Assembly: GCF_027943255.1 (NCBI RefSeq)
Contig: NC_072892.1
Coordinates: 32,263,792-32,327,791, forward strand
DNA: 64,000 nucleotides
Origin: Anastrepha obliqua
Taxonomy: Eukaryota > Arthropoda > Insecta > Diptera > Tephritidae
Reading direction: 5' to 3'
Shown here: positions 47,701 through 58,917 of the stretch, one piece after another
Position numbering within the stretch: position 1 is the first letter of the stretch
How the letters are laid out: the number at the start of each line of letters is the position of its first letter
Translations under genes and position numbers: made by a program
The notes under the pieces: generated by a model
Databases searched by the model: none
What the model saw: only the letters and a program-made list of their open reading frames with translations
What the model was told of the DNA's origin: nothing

Positions 47701-50700
47701 ATTCACAAACATGCAAACTTCAAAATGCGATATCTCAGTGAAAAATAAAGATATTTAAGCAAACTCAACGGCATTTAAAAGCGGAAGACTTATACTTTAA
47801 AATACTATGTTTACTTTTTTATGAGAAGCAAAATCTGCGTAACTACATAACTTCAAAAATGGGCAAAAACAGCGTTTTTTGCACTTTTAGGTTAAGATAT
47901 CTCAAAATCCTGACGTGATAGAGCAATTTAAACCCCGGATTCGGATTCTACGCAAAAAATTACTTCGAAAATGACCCTCCACTTTCCTAGAACAAAACGT
48001 TGTTGACCTGTGTTATTTGGACGAATTTAACAACTGCATTTTTAACGTTGATGAAGCCTGCATTTGTCGACATGAGTTACTACACCGACTGTAGTGGATA
48101 AAAAAGGGGGACATACCAGGAAAATCTAAAGTGGAAATGTTGGCGTTGAAGATTATGGCTTTCATTTTCCGGGATAGCGGAGGAATTTGGTTAATTAATT
48201 TCTTGTCTAAATAAATACAACGACGAACGGTCAAACTTGTGCTAGTTTACTGGTTCAGCACGCGAGATAGTCGTATCGAAAAAGCGAGATGAGTTAGCGA
48301 CCGGAGTGCTGTTTCTGGAAGAGAAATCGCCTGTTCACACACGCTTAAGAAGATATCAGATACCACTTGTCCTACTGCTCATTGCTATCGCTGTGTTTTT
48401 CCTTTTTAAAATAAAACAAAGGTGTTACGTGGAGGAAGATTTTCGGACGATAGTGACCCATTTGAACAGAAATCTAAAATATAAAACTAAAATTTTTTCA
48501 CGATGAGAAAAGTGTATTTCACCTCAGAGGTGAAAAAATATTTAAACCATATTTTTCATTCATTAGGTACCTTAAGCCGCGAACTTACCACATCTACACA
48601 TATCATATATATGCATACAAGGTGGCGCAAAATTAATCATCTTATCGGAAGATTTATAATTTTCGCAAATGATGTCTCACGTCAATCGTATTGGACACGT
48701 GTGGACCAGACAGTTGCAGTATATAAACAGAAAAGTAAAGGGAAAATTAAAAATTTCCTAACAAAAAAAAAAAAAAAAGACAAAAATGGGATGATTAATT
48801 TTGCGCCATCTATTACATGCTATGTAACATAAAATTTGCAAAAAAATGATTTGGTCATTTCATTAATGTTGTTGTTTTGTTTGAAAAAACTCTACGCCTC
48901 TATAAAAAACCGTTATGTAACATATTTCACCCCAAATGAGATTTTCTATTTACAGGTCAGTTCTGCAAATAAAATTTTGTTACCGGCAAATAAAAACTAC
49001 CAATTTGTATACTTCATTCGTAGTCAGAGCATTTTGTTTTATCCATCTTAGTTGATAACTAAGACCAACTATTTGGTAATGAAAGAAAAATACGAATGTC
49101 TATTTTATAAATTAAAAATATTCATCCTATACGTGAACTAAAAGACGTATTCCAGCGCCAGTGGCAAGTTTTGACCAGGCCAGAGTGAAGATGACTCCTG
49201 ATTGAGATCGAAACATTGACAAATAAATGAAAAGAATAAAACAAAAACAAGAATTTAATTTGTTGTTTTATTGTTAATCCGGCCCTGAGCTTACGAAACA
49301 AAAATACGCACTTAAAACTTTAAAATTTTATTCGTTTCGTATAAGTGGAAAGAATGCTCCTTAAAATATGCAACATTATGCATTTTGGCTATTTATGCAT
49401 GGAGAAATCTTTTCACCACACCCTCTTGTGTGCAAGTGGTGAAAATTATCATGGTGAAAGAGAGACCGTTAATCGGCTCTCATCGAACTTGAAGGAATCA
49501 GCTGATTGGCTGATATGACCAGGGACATGACGGCGGTTTGTTCACGAAGACATCGATATTGGGCTGGTGATATATGAAAAACTCGACACAGTTTGCAGCC
49601 ATTTTTCTGCATTGCTGTAAAACGAGAGATTGCACGAGTGTGTGAATACGTGTGAAATGAGCGGGCAGAGTTCTGCTGCTGAGCACCCGGTGACATGGCA
49701 ACCGAAGTTACCCGCCCAACATAGTTGAAGGCCAAACTTGGTAATCTATCTCCCATGAAAAATTATCGGTAATACAATTTGCCGGTTACAAAACTTCAGA
49801 TAATATCTAGCAAAGAACGTATAAAGGTAAAGGTAGGCAATTTCACCACACAAAAATGTTAGTTAGGTCCATTGTTGTTTTCGATTCGTCACTTCACTGC
49901 TCGCTTAATGGAAAATATGTATGGGAAAGCAACGACCTTAAGCGAGTCTTTTTTTTCCTAGCTGCTTAGCTCGTAATCAACTTGTTGAATTGGCAAACTG
50001 AGGGCAATTTCCGCGGTCTTTGGCTAATATTGCCTTTAGCCGGAGGTTACTTATCCGAATGATGGTTTGAAATGACAATTTTATTTTAACCAATTACGGG
50101 CTACGTGAGGTGGGGGTTGGTCGATCATTGTGCAAATTTTAGAAAACCCATGGCTGGCACAAATAATATATAGTTTTTCTTTCATAAGCAAAAAATGTCT
50201 AATTTTATCCATATAGGAGGTGGATTCGCGCCCAATTTTGCATTCTTAAAAAAAAAAGAAACTTTTATAAACTTCCAAAACAATGGCAAATATTTATTAT
50301 TTTTATTTATTTACATTTTTATTATTTATTTATTTATTTATATTTTTATTATTTATTATTTATTCAGTTTTTACAAATATTTATTATTTTCACTGCTATC
50401 AGCTACCACTTTTTGTTTTGGTTAGCAACTGACCGGCAGTTCAACTCGATCAGAAGTTAGATGATAGATACCCGCTAACCAGACATTAAAAAATCACTTG
50501 CCCACCGCTTAAGACCTTATTAAATACTAAAGCAGACATTAGAAAACCGGTAACTTAGTTAAAGTTAACGTCAAAAGAAAGTGTACACCATAACTTGGCA
50601 AGTTTTGACTCTTCATCTATTTACTTTTTTATTTCAAGTAGTTTTTTATAGAACCACAGGTCATATTACAACAAAAACTATACATTCTGTCAAAAAATAT

Positions 50701-53700
50701 CGAGAATTATTCATTTAAAAAGCGCGCGTTACACATTTACCTTCACGTGTGCTATGCGATTTTCACTGTGGATAAAAATATCAAACAAAAAATGTATCTT
50801 CAATTTTGTGTTTCGAACGGGATATCGTGTCCGAATCGTTGAAAATGTTGCAGAAAGCCTATGGCGAGTGTGTTTTATCAAAAATACGGGTCTACGAGTG
50901 GTATAAGGCTCTTGCAGAGGGCCGAGAAGTCGTGAACGATTTGCCTCGATCTGGCAGCTCATCAATGTCTTCAACGGATGAGAACGTCGACAAAGTTTGA
51001 GGCAGGTAGTTCGTCACCGAAACCAAAAAAAAGACGTCGAAGTCGGTCAAAAGTGAAAGTCATGCTACTCGTTTTCTTTAATTATCATGGAGTTGTGCAC
51101 TCAGAATCTCGTACTTTGTTCCAAATGAGTACACGGTAAAAAAAAATAATATAACTTGGATGTTATGCGACGTTTGAGAGAGAATGTAGGAGTGCGTAGG
51201 AAACGACCCAATTTGATGAAAGGAAACTTATGATAACGCACCATCTCACAAGGCTCATATTGTGAACACTTTTTTGAGTCGATAGAGGCCTTAAGGAGAA
51301 TTCGTTGAAGGAGCTGAAGAAGACCTCTTCAAACGCGTTTAAAAGGTTTAAAAGATGACTGGACTAATCGTTGGCATATGTGTATTGCTTCGAATGGAGC
51401 TTATTTTGAAGGCGACAAAATAGATTTTGATGATTAAACAATTATTTTGCGTTGTATTGAACAATTCCCAGTACTTTTTTGACAGAATGTATAAAGTAAA
51501 GTTTCTAACTTTGTACAAAGTTTGTAAGAATTCGACAAATTTTCGTCAAAATTTCAAACTTTCTGCTCAGAGTTTCTGAAATTATTTCAAGTTTGCAATT
51601 TTGTAGCTCATTAAATTTTGTGCAAGTAAAGTACAAGTTTAAAGTAGGTCAAAAATTACACTGATTTTTGAGAATTGTTTTTGGTCGTGGTCTTGTGCAT
51701 TGTCTCTATTTAACGCCTACTCTATGTATATTCTTTTTATACTTCTACTCAAATGTGAACGAGACGTTATCAATAAAACGGTCCGCGGATGACATATGGC
51801 AAAAATACATTTTTTATTTTTTGGTAGGACTGTTATAAGATTACATGGCAAATTTCAGCGTGATATGTCACATAGTTTGTTTTCTGTGCTACTGTAAACA
51901 AGTCAAGCTCGAGTGTGTTCTTCGAATTCTCTTTTATGACTTCAATTGTCTCCGCGGACCGTTTTATTGATAACGTCTCGTTCACATTTGAGCAGAAGCT
52001 ATGGAAGGAAACACCCAACACCGTCAGCAAATGTCAAAAATCAACGCTTTTTTTGAACCATTTGAAACTTTGACCAAAATTCAATGATCTATAAAACTGC
52101 ATTCTCGAAATTTTTCTAAAAATTCTACTTAAAAATTTGAAACTTTGTTGAAAATTGCCGATTTTTTACAAATTTGATGCAGAGTTTGAAACTTTGCTTC
52201 ATATGAATTTTGTTGTATATTAGTATAAACTGGACTTTTATAAAAAATAATTGAAATTGAAAAGGAAATAAATAAATTGTCAAAACTTGCCAATGGTTTA
52301 TATTTTCTTTCGATTTTGACTGCAAATCTTTGTTTAATTTATTTATTTACTTGGTGAGCGCAAGAGTTTTTTGACTACTATTTGCATCGTTAACCCTCAA
52401 CGAAACAATTCAGTGCTGCCAAATTCATAAGTGGCTGACGAATCGAATGATAATTTTTGTGTGGTGCCTGCAGCCTCTTGCCCTTACACAATACGCTCCT
52501 TGTGTGCAGAATAGCCTTGTCAACGACTTAAAAATACTATACCTGTGTGCGGTTTATTGGCTCCTCTCTCGTTTGCTTTTTCTCTCGATCGCCATTTGAA
52601 CTTCGTTTACCCTTCCAAGTTCCACTAAAAATTCGCTCCATCTAGCGTAAGCGTGTTAGTGACGACACATAGACAAGCAAATTTCATGCAATCAATGAAA
52701 CGGTTTAGTTAAAATTTCATAACAGTAAAAATTGAGTTAATACAAAAACAACAAAATTCAATTAACCAGTTAAAGTAAAGAAACAAAAAAGAAAATTAGC
52801 CCAAAATTAAAATAAAACAAAAATTAATATAAAAACCAACGAAAATCGTAAAAGAAGCGAGGTGTTTGTCCACTTTGTGTTTTCTTGCAATTTTTGCATG
52901 TATTTACTTACACTAAAGTGTCTTGAGGTGTAGCAGTTTTGGCTTTTTAAGCGCTAAAGATAAGCGGGACTATGTCGTACAAAAAGCTATAGGTCGCGGA
53001 AATATTATGGACATTTTATTATTTACAAACTCTACCATTTGTTTTTGTAGTGTGGCCAAAAAGATAAAGGAAACAAAAACGTATTTGAACTCAACAAGAA
53101 TTTTTAAAAGAAAATATTTAACAAAACAGCGAACAGAAAAAATTAATTCTTTCTTACATTTTTCTTTTTCTGTTTGAGTGGCTGTTTCTCGGTGGTTTTC
53201 GGTGGTTTTTGCTTATCTGCTGCAGGTTCTGTAGTCCAAATTAAACTTAACAACTAAATCGATTCGACGATATTAACGAGAGTTGATATAAATAAATGAT
53301 ATAAATAAAATAATAATTAACGAAGGAGAAATTTAGGTAACCTATCATTTTGACGCTCAAAAGTTTCCTTGCGCTGGCTATCATCGAAAATTTAAAAAAT
53401 TACGAATTACGCACTTTATTAAAATTATTCCTTTTTTTAAGCTAATACTAAGATGCTACGTTATGACCTGTTTTTTTTGTTTTTTTTTTTGTTGCTTTGA
53501 GTTTAAAAGGCGGAAATAGAATGCTTACAAGTTTGCGTGTTTCTTCATCGATTTTGGACTGCTTGAACGTCCCACCCAAAATTCTTAAAATCTAAATAAA
53601 GCAAAAGAGAAGTTATATAAAACGTAACAATTAAATGATTTCATTAAAAATATATAAAAAAAAATTATTAAAAATTAAAAAATAAAAGGAAACAAATGAT

Positions 53701-56700
53701 AATTAATTAAATAAAATATATGTCAGAGAGATTATTTAAAAAAGTTACATGTACATGTTACACGGGTTCAAAAAAATAAGAGCCCGCCGAGTTACGAAGT
53801 TCTTATACAGGGTGGGCCATATAGCGTTTGCTTTTTGAACCACCTATTTTTTGAGAATGGTAACAAACATGACATGTCAAATGAGTTCATAATTTACTTA
53901 AAGATTTGACATTTACAAAATGGGACGTTATATGCTTGAACAAAATTGGGAAATATTGAAAACATATTTCCAAAGTGGTGAGTCTTTTTCATCTTTTCAC
54001 ATCGGTGGCTACGTCATAAGCAAAATTGGCGGATTTGGGGCTCAGAAAATCCACACGTTACTGTAGAGAAGCAAATACATCCACAACGAGTCACTGTTTG
54101 GTGCGGTTTTTGGTCTGGCGGCATCATCAGGCCATTTTTTTTTCGAAAATAAGCGAGGAGCCGCGGCTACAGTAAATGGCGAGCGTTATCGTGGCATACT
54201 CAACGAGTTTTTGTTTCCAAAAATTTAAGAGGATGACATGGACGACATTTGGTTTCAACTGGATGGTGTAACTTGTCACACTGCCAAAGTTACACTCGAA
54301 CTTTTGGCTACCGTTTTTGAAAACCGAATAATCAGCCGAAATTCCGATATCAATTGGCCGCCTCGGAGCTCTGATTTAAGCCCGTTGGACTATTTTTTGT
54401 GGGGAGTCGTTGAGGACAAATGCTATGCGAACCATCCAGAGACGATTGATGGTTTAAAACACGAAATCGAAGTTGCCATTCATGAAATTGGAGCCCAAAC
54501 AATTGAAAATGTGCTTAAAAATTGGGTTGTACGAATGTCCTACTGTAAAGCCAGTCGTGGCAGTCATTTGAACGATATTATTTTTCATTCATAAATGACA
54601 ATGTTCAATCTTCAAAATAAAAAAACAAAGTTTGAAAAAATATTGATTAGTTTTTTTTTTATAGTTGATTCAAAAAGCAAATTTTACATGGCCCACCCTA
54701 TATTTTTTGTTATGTTTTTAGAAAAGTACATATAAAAGCATAGTCTTAGCACGGTGATTTACGTTATAACGGCGCAATGCCTAAGCCAAGTCTGCCGTGC
54801 CCAGAGGGTGGTCGTACAGGCAGATGACTTCTGCAGAAGCTGCCTAGATGAGGTAAAGGAAGAAACGATCTCGCATCTTCTGTGCCATTGTCCTGCTATA
54901 CCCAGACGTAGATTCACCACTTTAGGGAGATAATTTTTTAAATTTTAGTTGGAAGATCTCAATACTTTGGAAATCAGAGATCTTCTAAAATTTTTGAGAA
55001 GTTCACACTGGGTTTAGGAGAGTTAAGCACAAGTTTCCCACACGGCATCACAATGGGCTATGAGCCTGAGTGTGTTCCACAGTAGACAACTACAAGCTAA
55101 CCTAATCTATGGAAATGCATATAGCCAAAAACCATATAACTCAAAGTGCCAAATTTTGCACAAAATTTACGAAAATTCAACAACTTAAAAACAAACAAAA
55201 TTGGGACCGTTCCTTTCAGTCACGGCGAAGCATTGGCTGTACTGAGTCATTGGGCTGCCAGTTGTGGCTTCAGAGTCAACTCTGACAAAATGAGGCCGGT
55301 ATTATTTATCGGAAATTACAAACCTCCACACTTTAGGCTTCCCAAATTAAAAAAAAACACGTTTTTCCGTATTCATCGGAAGTTAGGTATCTTGGGGTGA
55401 TACTACTCCTGCAAACCTATGTTCGGTAAAAATGGCGACTCAAGCCACAGGTCGTGCTGTGGTTGTACAATGTAGTGGTTCTGCCAATTTTAACGTTTGG
55501 ATGCCTGGTTTGGTGAGAAGCTCTTCCGAAGGGCTATAGTATCGCTAAACTGAGGAGGGTGAAAAGTAAAGGGTTTTCCAATAACAGGTGTTATTTACGA
55601 TATTAATAGGTATTACCATGATTTTTTATGGCCGGAATTGGATGGTATTGATCTGGACAACGTTTATTTTCAACAAGACGACGCTACGTGCCACACAAGC
55701 AACGAAACCATTGATCTCTTACGGGAAAAGTTTCCGGACCGTGTTATCTCTCGAAGAGGTGATCACAATTGGCCACCGAGATCTTGTGATTTAACACCTT
55801 TTGACTTTTTTTCATTGGGGCCACATGAAAGAGAAGGTCTACCCCAACAGCCCAGGGTCGATTTAAGACCTCAAAGATGGAGTTCGTGAGGCTATCGAGG
55901 ACATAGAGCAGCCACTTTGCAATTCGTGGTGGTCATTTGCCGATGTTATTTTCCACTATTAACGGCATACATTCTTCTTTATAATGAAATAAACATCCGA
56001 TCATTTATATTAGGTTGGTATTGTTGCCCAAGGAATGAGCACACTTGGACGAAGAAAGATTCGTCCTTTGTGATAGATCATTTATTTAAAAAAAAAAAAA
56101 ACAAAAAAAAAATAGCATTTTTCTTTGAATATCAAAATAGCACCTCTTATTGGAAAACCCTTTACATCGATTTTTACGTAATTTCCATCGCTGCTCAAAG
56201 TGCATTCAAATTTAAGGAGGTTGGCCTCCGAAGGCAATCCCTCAAGGGATATGATAGCATTTTTGGGCAGTTAACACCGTATTTCTCTGAACTTCTCTTT
56301 GTCCAGAAACTGAAGTTTGAGGGTCGTGCCAGGGCAATCTTTCCAAGTAAGTGGGATTGGAACGAGTGGAAAATCTGTACCGAAGCTGGTATCTCTGTTT
56401 TCACTGACGGCTCCGGGACTGACGGCACTGACGGAATCGGGAGTCGGAGCAGGGGTTTTTTCTAAATTAGCCAATTTATTTATTTCCTTAAAATTTCCGA
56501 ATACTGCTAGTGTTTTTCAGGCAGAAGTCTTTGTGATCCTGTAGGATTGCAAAATGCTTAAGGTATGTGTATATTAACATTTTTTCCGGTAGTCAAGCCA
56601 CTATCAAGGCTCTGACGACGCTATGGTGCATATCCAAACTAGCCAACTCCTGTAAGAAGAAGATCAAATCTCTGATGAGCTCGCTAGGAAGATAACTGAA

Positions 56701-58917
56701 TTGGTCTCAGAGACCTCCTACCCGGTCATCGGCATCTTCCTGACTTTTGTTTAAGGGGAATTGCACAACGTGCTATTTCAAAAACCCTAGGCCCCAGTAC
56801 AATAGACGGAAAAGTATGCGGATTCCACGCCATTCAATCAAATTCGTAGCTGTGTTTGCCGGTCATTGGACGATCCATTTCTCTACGTCCTATTTCAAAA
56901 CCCTGTGGCTTCAGTACAATAGGCGGAGGACTCAGAAAGTCCTGGGGACTCCACGTTACTCAATTTCCAAATTCGTAGCTGTGTTTACCGGTCATTGAAC
57001 GATCCATTTCTCTACGTCCCCAGTACAATAGACGGAGGACTCAGAAAGTCTTGGGGACTCCACGAAAAAGCTAGATTTATCATTTAACTCTCAAAGCAGC
57101 AGCTGAGGGGACCTTTCAGAGAAGGAGGCTGTTGAGCACTTTCTCTGTAAATGTCCGGGTTTAGCAGTTCGTTGATTAAGGTCACTGGGTGCTCCTTGCC
57201 CAACAGCCTAGGGCAGTGCGCTAACCTAAATCCCATCAATCTCCATTATATCAACAGCTCTGCTTGGCTATAGATATTGGCCTGTTGGAGGCCTCATAAT
57301 GGTATCAAAACGGCGCTTTAGTGCTAATTTGAGGATTATGTACAAAATTTATAGCTTTAGGTATATGATTTTTGTTGTAGAATACTCTATACTTTTATAA
57401 AAACATAAAAAAAAATCAAAACAGTAAAACTTATTAATTCGTCGCGCTCCTATTTTTTTGTATACAGGTGTACGTACATAATTAATAAAAAATATAACAT
57501 ACATATCTACACATGTGAATTTTTTGTTATTTTGTTTTTGAAATCAAATTTTATATTTGAGTAACATTCGCATTTCTTCATACCAGTTCCATTCGCCATG
57601 CGTGTAGAAATCAGGCATTCATTCCGTTAATTAAGAGGATGTTATTTTTAGGAACCACAGACACACAGTATAACAACGACTCTAAGTTTAACCAATAAGA
57701 AATTAAAAAGAGAATTAAAGAGAGGAACCGAGGTCGATTGCTACTCGAGTGATCTGCATTTCAGAAAATTATAACGAATATCAAATTATTGCAGCATCTT
57801 CCAAATATGCCCCATAGTCGTAGTATGAGACGACTATGCAATTTTAAGTTGTGACAAAGGCAAATGCACTTTTAAGATTGAACAAAGCTAGGAAAAGGGG
57901 GCTGCTTAGCTAAGGGAGAGTGTGCGAGCCGAGGATGGTGGAAGTGTCATCTGAGCTTCTGGGTGTGCTCGTTTACGGGTTTACATATTTGAGCTTGAGC
58001 GACCAAACACCTTCTGATAAATTTATTGAGTATACTTGGAAAAGTTCGCTCTTATTAGGAAGAGAGAGTGAGAGACGACTCGCTCACTTGGCTGCAGATT
58101 AGGTGAAAAGCTGCAAATCGACCCCAATGGAATTTATTTGTATCGGCAATTTGCGCCCCCCAGCCAGCGAGATTGCAAATAATAATAATAATTCAATTTT
58201 TAGAGTTTCTTAAATACAAATACAATAAAGTAGCTTCAAAGCCTTAGAGAGGAGTTAAAAACCACTTAGGCGAGAATCGCAGAAAAAAAATCTCTTTTAG
58301 AATACAAGATTGACCAGAATGAAGTGATAATGAAAGTGAAAATGAGCATAACTTTGCCATGGCGAAATTGTAGATAAGGGACGTGAGAGAACCAAGAAAA
58401 TAATGTCAAATTAGCGAAGTTTAGTACACAAAAATGAAAAGTTAGGCTAGATTAATGTAAAGAAGGAAGAAAATGAAAAAAAAAAATATTTGTAAACAAT
58501 TAAAAAAATTAAATACCAGCACACAACAATTACATCGGTTCAACAGCGGATTGTTAAATGTCAAATGTCACTGAGAGCCGAGTAGCGATACCGCTCATGC
58601 GCTACTTTCTGTATTCTCTCAACTGTGATACAACAACACATTCTCTCCATCATCCAATGAACTTCAGACATCTGCACAAATTATGAAATCTCTACAAACG
58701 TTCCCTGGCTTTACTTACCACTAGAAATTCGTCCTTCTCAACGCGATGATTACCGTCAGTATCGAACATATTAAATGCAATGCGGAAACCGGAAATGGGT
58801 TCTATTGGAAATGGAAAAGTGTTAATAATTTCCAAAAATATATATGTACACAATTTTTTTCCAACTCACTTGTTAAAACGGATAAGAGGAAGAGATACTC
58901 TGTGTAGGAGACAATGC
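41733..58917 (-). CDS. MICU3: Mitochondrial calcium uptake protein 3 (MICU3-like), 3' part
   Basis: EF-hand regulator of the mitochondrial calcium uniporter. Minus-strand exons found: 58917-58870 (IVSYTEYLFLLSVLT), 58801-58719 (PISGFRIAFNMFDTDGNHRVEKDEFLV), 42652-42247 (IDDDEGLQRKHRIDTTLQIH, FGKKGNQDLNYDGFYKFMD, GITFDEFRDFCRFLNNLEDF), 42034-41733 (SEFSRAVKICTGFKLSKHLI, FDDNGDGMLSYREFIAIMKDR). Both canonical EF-hand loops are complete (DTDGNHRVEKDE, DDNGDGMLSYRE). The sequence is closer to MICU3 than MICU1/2 (SYTEYLFLL, MDNLQTEVLELEF, KDRVHRGF). Junction TK/P is in phase. A short exon between DEFLV and IDDDEG is probably still hidden in the 16 kb intron; 5' exons lie beyond 58917. In the last exon a strong donor (AAA/GTAAGT at 41877/41876) follows HRGFK, so another isoform could leave there. 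Otherwise it reads to the stop at 41733. Confidence 0.88.
42653..43781. other. Intron DNA with recurrent AAATTTTAAGTTATATGG motif
   Basis: Very AT-rich. The phrase GTTTTAAATTTTAAGTTAT..GGTTTTTGCTGTAG occurs near 43352, 43721 and 43980, marking local duplications. No coding. Confidence 0.5.
43782..43958. repeat. Perfect 75 bp inverted repeat (hairpin) with 27 bp loop
   Basis: 43782-43856 and 43884-43958 are exact complements over all 75 bases; the loop is 43857-43883. Arm contents include AATAATCAGAGTAATTCTGA and GAAGTTTTGATGGAAATAC. Located in the large MICU3 intron, so it would be transcribed from the minus strand as a long perfect stem. Confidence 0.95.
44028..44248. mobile_element. MITE family M1, copy 4
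   Basis: GGTGGCGCCAAATTAACTCT on the left, GTGATTAATTTTGCGACGCC on the right with TA after CCTTG; interior TGCAGCTGTTAGGTTCACAA matches other copies. Confidence 0.8.
44450..44600 (-). repeat. tRNA-headed SINE family, 3' part, minus strand
   Basis: AATTGGCTCGTACACATCTG, TGTTTCGCCGAGCTCCTTCT, GGTTCCACAAATGGAGGGA and AAAGTCGGCTC match the complement of the 30211 SINE. Confidence 0.7.
44825..48014 (+). mobile_element. Mutator-like (MULE) DNA transposon with >300 bp TIRs
   Basis: Left TIR 44825-45148 and right TIR 47703-48014 are long imperfect complements (ACACAGGTC outermost; GGGTTTAAATTGCTCTATC, GTGCAAAAAACGCTGTTTTT inside). Subterminal AATTCTGTATTCAA-type repeats follow on both sides. Between them is a FLYWCH-like N-terminus (DMLCVDGYFFYLERSTKK, 45784 on, frameshifted), a MULE transposase core with WIMDGTFDVVPTFMRQLLSI (first Asp), RVLSDFEIGII (second Asp), CFFHFSQIIWRKI, and after a small GT..AG intron (about 46662-46748) LVQKYGND, FPRTQNSFEAWHRRLKVIVG. 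Stops at 46455 and 47059 and frameshifts in the FLYWCH part make it inactive. Near-complete structurally. Confidence 0.88.
45784..47194 (+). pseudogene. FLYWCH-MULE transposase, broken
   Basis: The frame is open 45951-46457 (168 codons), interrupted by a single TGA, continues as KSLTSYETFFIELIEFARRY to 46661, then exon 2 from about 46749 to a TAA at 47059 and possibly on (GLHKLINDLKGELVCAKAQL) to about 47194. Helix-rich Lys/Gln C-terminus. The DDE-type catalytic Asp positions are kept; the FLYWCH zinc site is scattered over two frames. Confidence 0.85.
48015..48617. other. Intron spacer, nothing recognised
   Basis: Mixed composition, short unrelated frames only. Confidence 0.35.
48618..48810. 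mobile_element. MITE family M1, copy 5
   Basis: CAAGGTGGCGCAAAATTAAT at the left with TA before; GGATGATTAATTTTGCGCCA at the right with TA after. The interior diverges from other copies (a GATGTCTCACGTCAATCGTA block), so it may be a sub-family. Confidence 0.85.
49436..49756. mobile_element. Diverged relative of the 10113 element
   Basis: CGGCTCTCATCGAACTTGAA, GAATCAGCTGATTGGCTGAT, CAACCGAAGTTACCCGCC and GGCCAAACTTGGTAATCTAT follow the block order of 38400-38692. Non-coding. Confidence 0.5.
49757..50680. other. Intron spacer with TTTATTATTTTTATT tract
   Basis: Low-complexity T/A stretch at 50290-50360; otherwise nothing recognised. Confidence 0.4.
50681..51491 (+). mobile_element. Mariner element (classic mariner type), deleted and broken
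   Basis: TACATTCTGTCAAAAAA at 50681 and its complement TTTTTTGACAGAATGTA at 51475-51491, each flanked by TA. The frame gives VSESLKMLQKAYGECVLSKI, VYEWYKALAEGREVVNDLPR (mariner N-terminal HTH), then after a deletion KVKVMLLVFFNYHGVVHSE, MRRLRENV, NAPSHKAHIVNTFLSR and a decayed C-terminus. Several catalytic residues lost. 811 bp against about 1.3 kb for intact mariners. Confidence 0.88.
51742..51998. mobile_element. 257 bp element with 48 bp inverted ends
   Basis: 51742-51789 and 51951-51998 are complementary with one mismatch (arm includes TGAACGAGACGTTATCAATA and ACGGTCCGCGGA). The loop is 161 bp. No coding, no clear target duplication. Confidence 0.8.
51999..53807. other. Intron spacer
   Basis: Contains a stretch (about 52140-52300) resembling the interior of the 20880 MITE, otherwise AT-rich with no recognisable gene or paired ends. 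Confidence 0.4.
53808..54700 (+). mobile_element. Mariner-superfamily element with AGGGTGGGCC ends, internally deleted
   Basis: CAGGGTGGGCCATATAGCG at the left, complement TGGCCCACCCTA at the right, AAAAAGCAAA inside both; TA at 53806-53807 and 54701-54702. The N-terminus MGRYMLEQNWEILKTYFQSG (53921 on) is kept, then a deletion joins to GAQKIH..., VTVWCGFWSGGI; stops and a frameshift. The open part 54238-54594 has DDIWFQLDGVTCH, NWPPRSSDLSPLDYFLWGVV and ends HLNDIIFHS. 893 bp. A second copy starts at 63678. Confidence 0.9.
54770..55108 (+). mobile_element. LINE 3' fragment (family of 3678-5346)
   Basis: Reads CLDEVKEETISHLLCHCPAI (the C-terminal zinc region) then the non-coding 3' end CACGGCATCACAATGGGCTA, TGAGCCTGAGTGTGTTCCAC, GACAACTACAAGCTAACCTA, matching the complement of 3678-3770. 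Confidence 0.8.
55150..57230 (+). mobile_element. Degenerate LINE with RNase H, split by a mariner
   Basis: Left part: HWAASCGFRVNSDK (RT thumb) and a broken connection region to 55565. Right part from 56165: FVQKLKFEGRARAIFPSKW, ISVFTDGSGTDG (RNase H first Asp), NTASVFQAEVFVIL. Many stops and frameshifts; local duplications at 56750-57060 (the CAGTACAATAGACGGA block three times). Confidence 0.75.
55569..56162 (+). mobile_element. Mariner-superfamily insertion (594 bp) inside the LINE
   Basis: Ends AAGGGTTTTCCAATAACAGG and complement CTCTTATTGGAAAACCCTT; TA at 55567-55568 and 56163-56164. Only the catalytic third of the transposase remains: LDNVYFQQDDATCHTSNETI, NWPPRSCDLTPFDFFSLG. Deletion-derived. 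Confidence 0.88.
57231..58718. other. Intron DNA next to the EF-hand exon, nothing recognised
   Basis: AT-rich; some GC-richer text at 57880-58130 without a recognisable protein. The missing small MICU3 exon could lie here or elsewhere in the intron; I could not pick it out. Confidence 0.4.

Noticed and set aside
57920..58102. Possible missing MICU3 exon region
   Set aside because: The open frame is on the plus strand; the gene is on the minus strand and the minus translation does not resemble MICU3.
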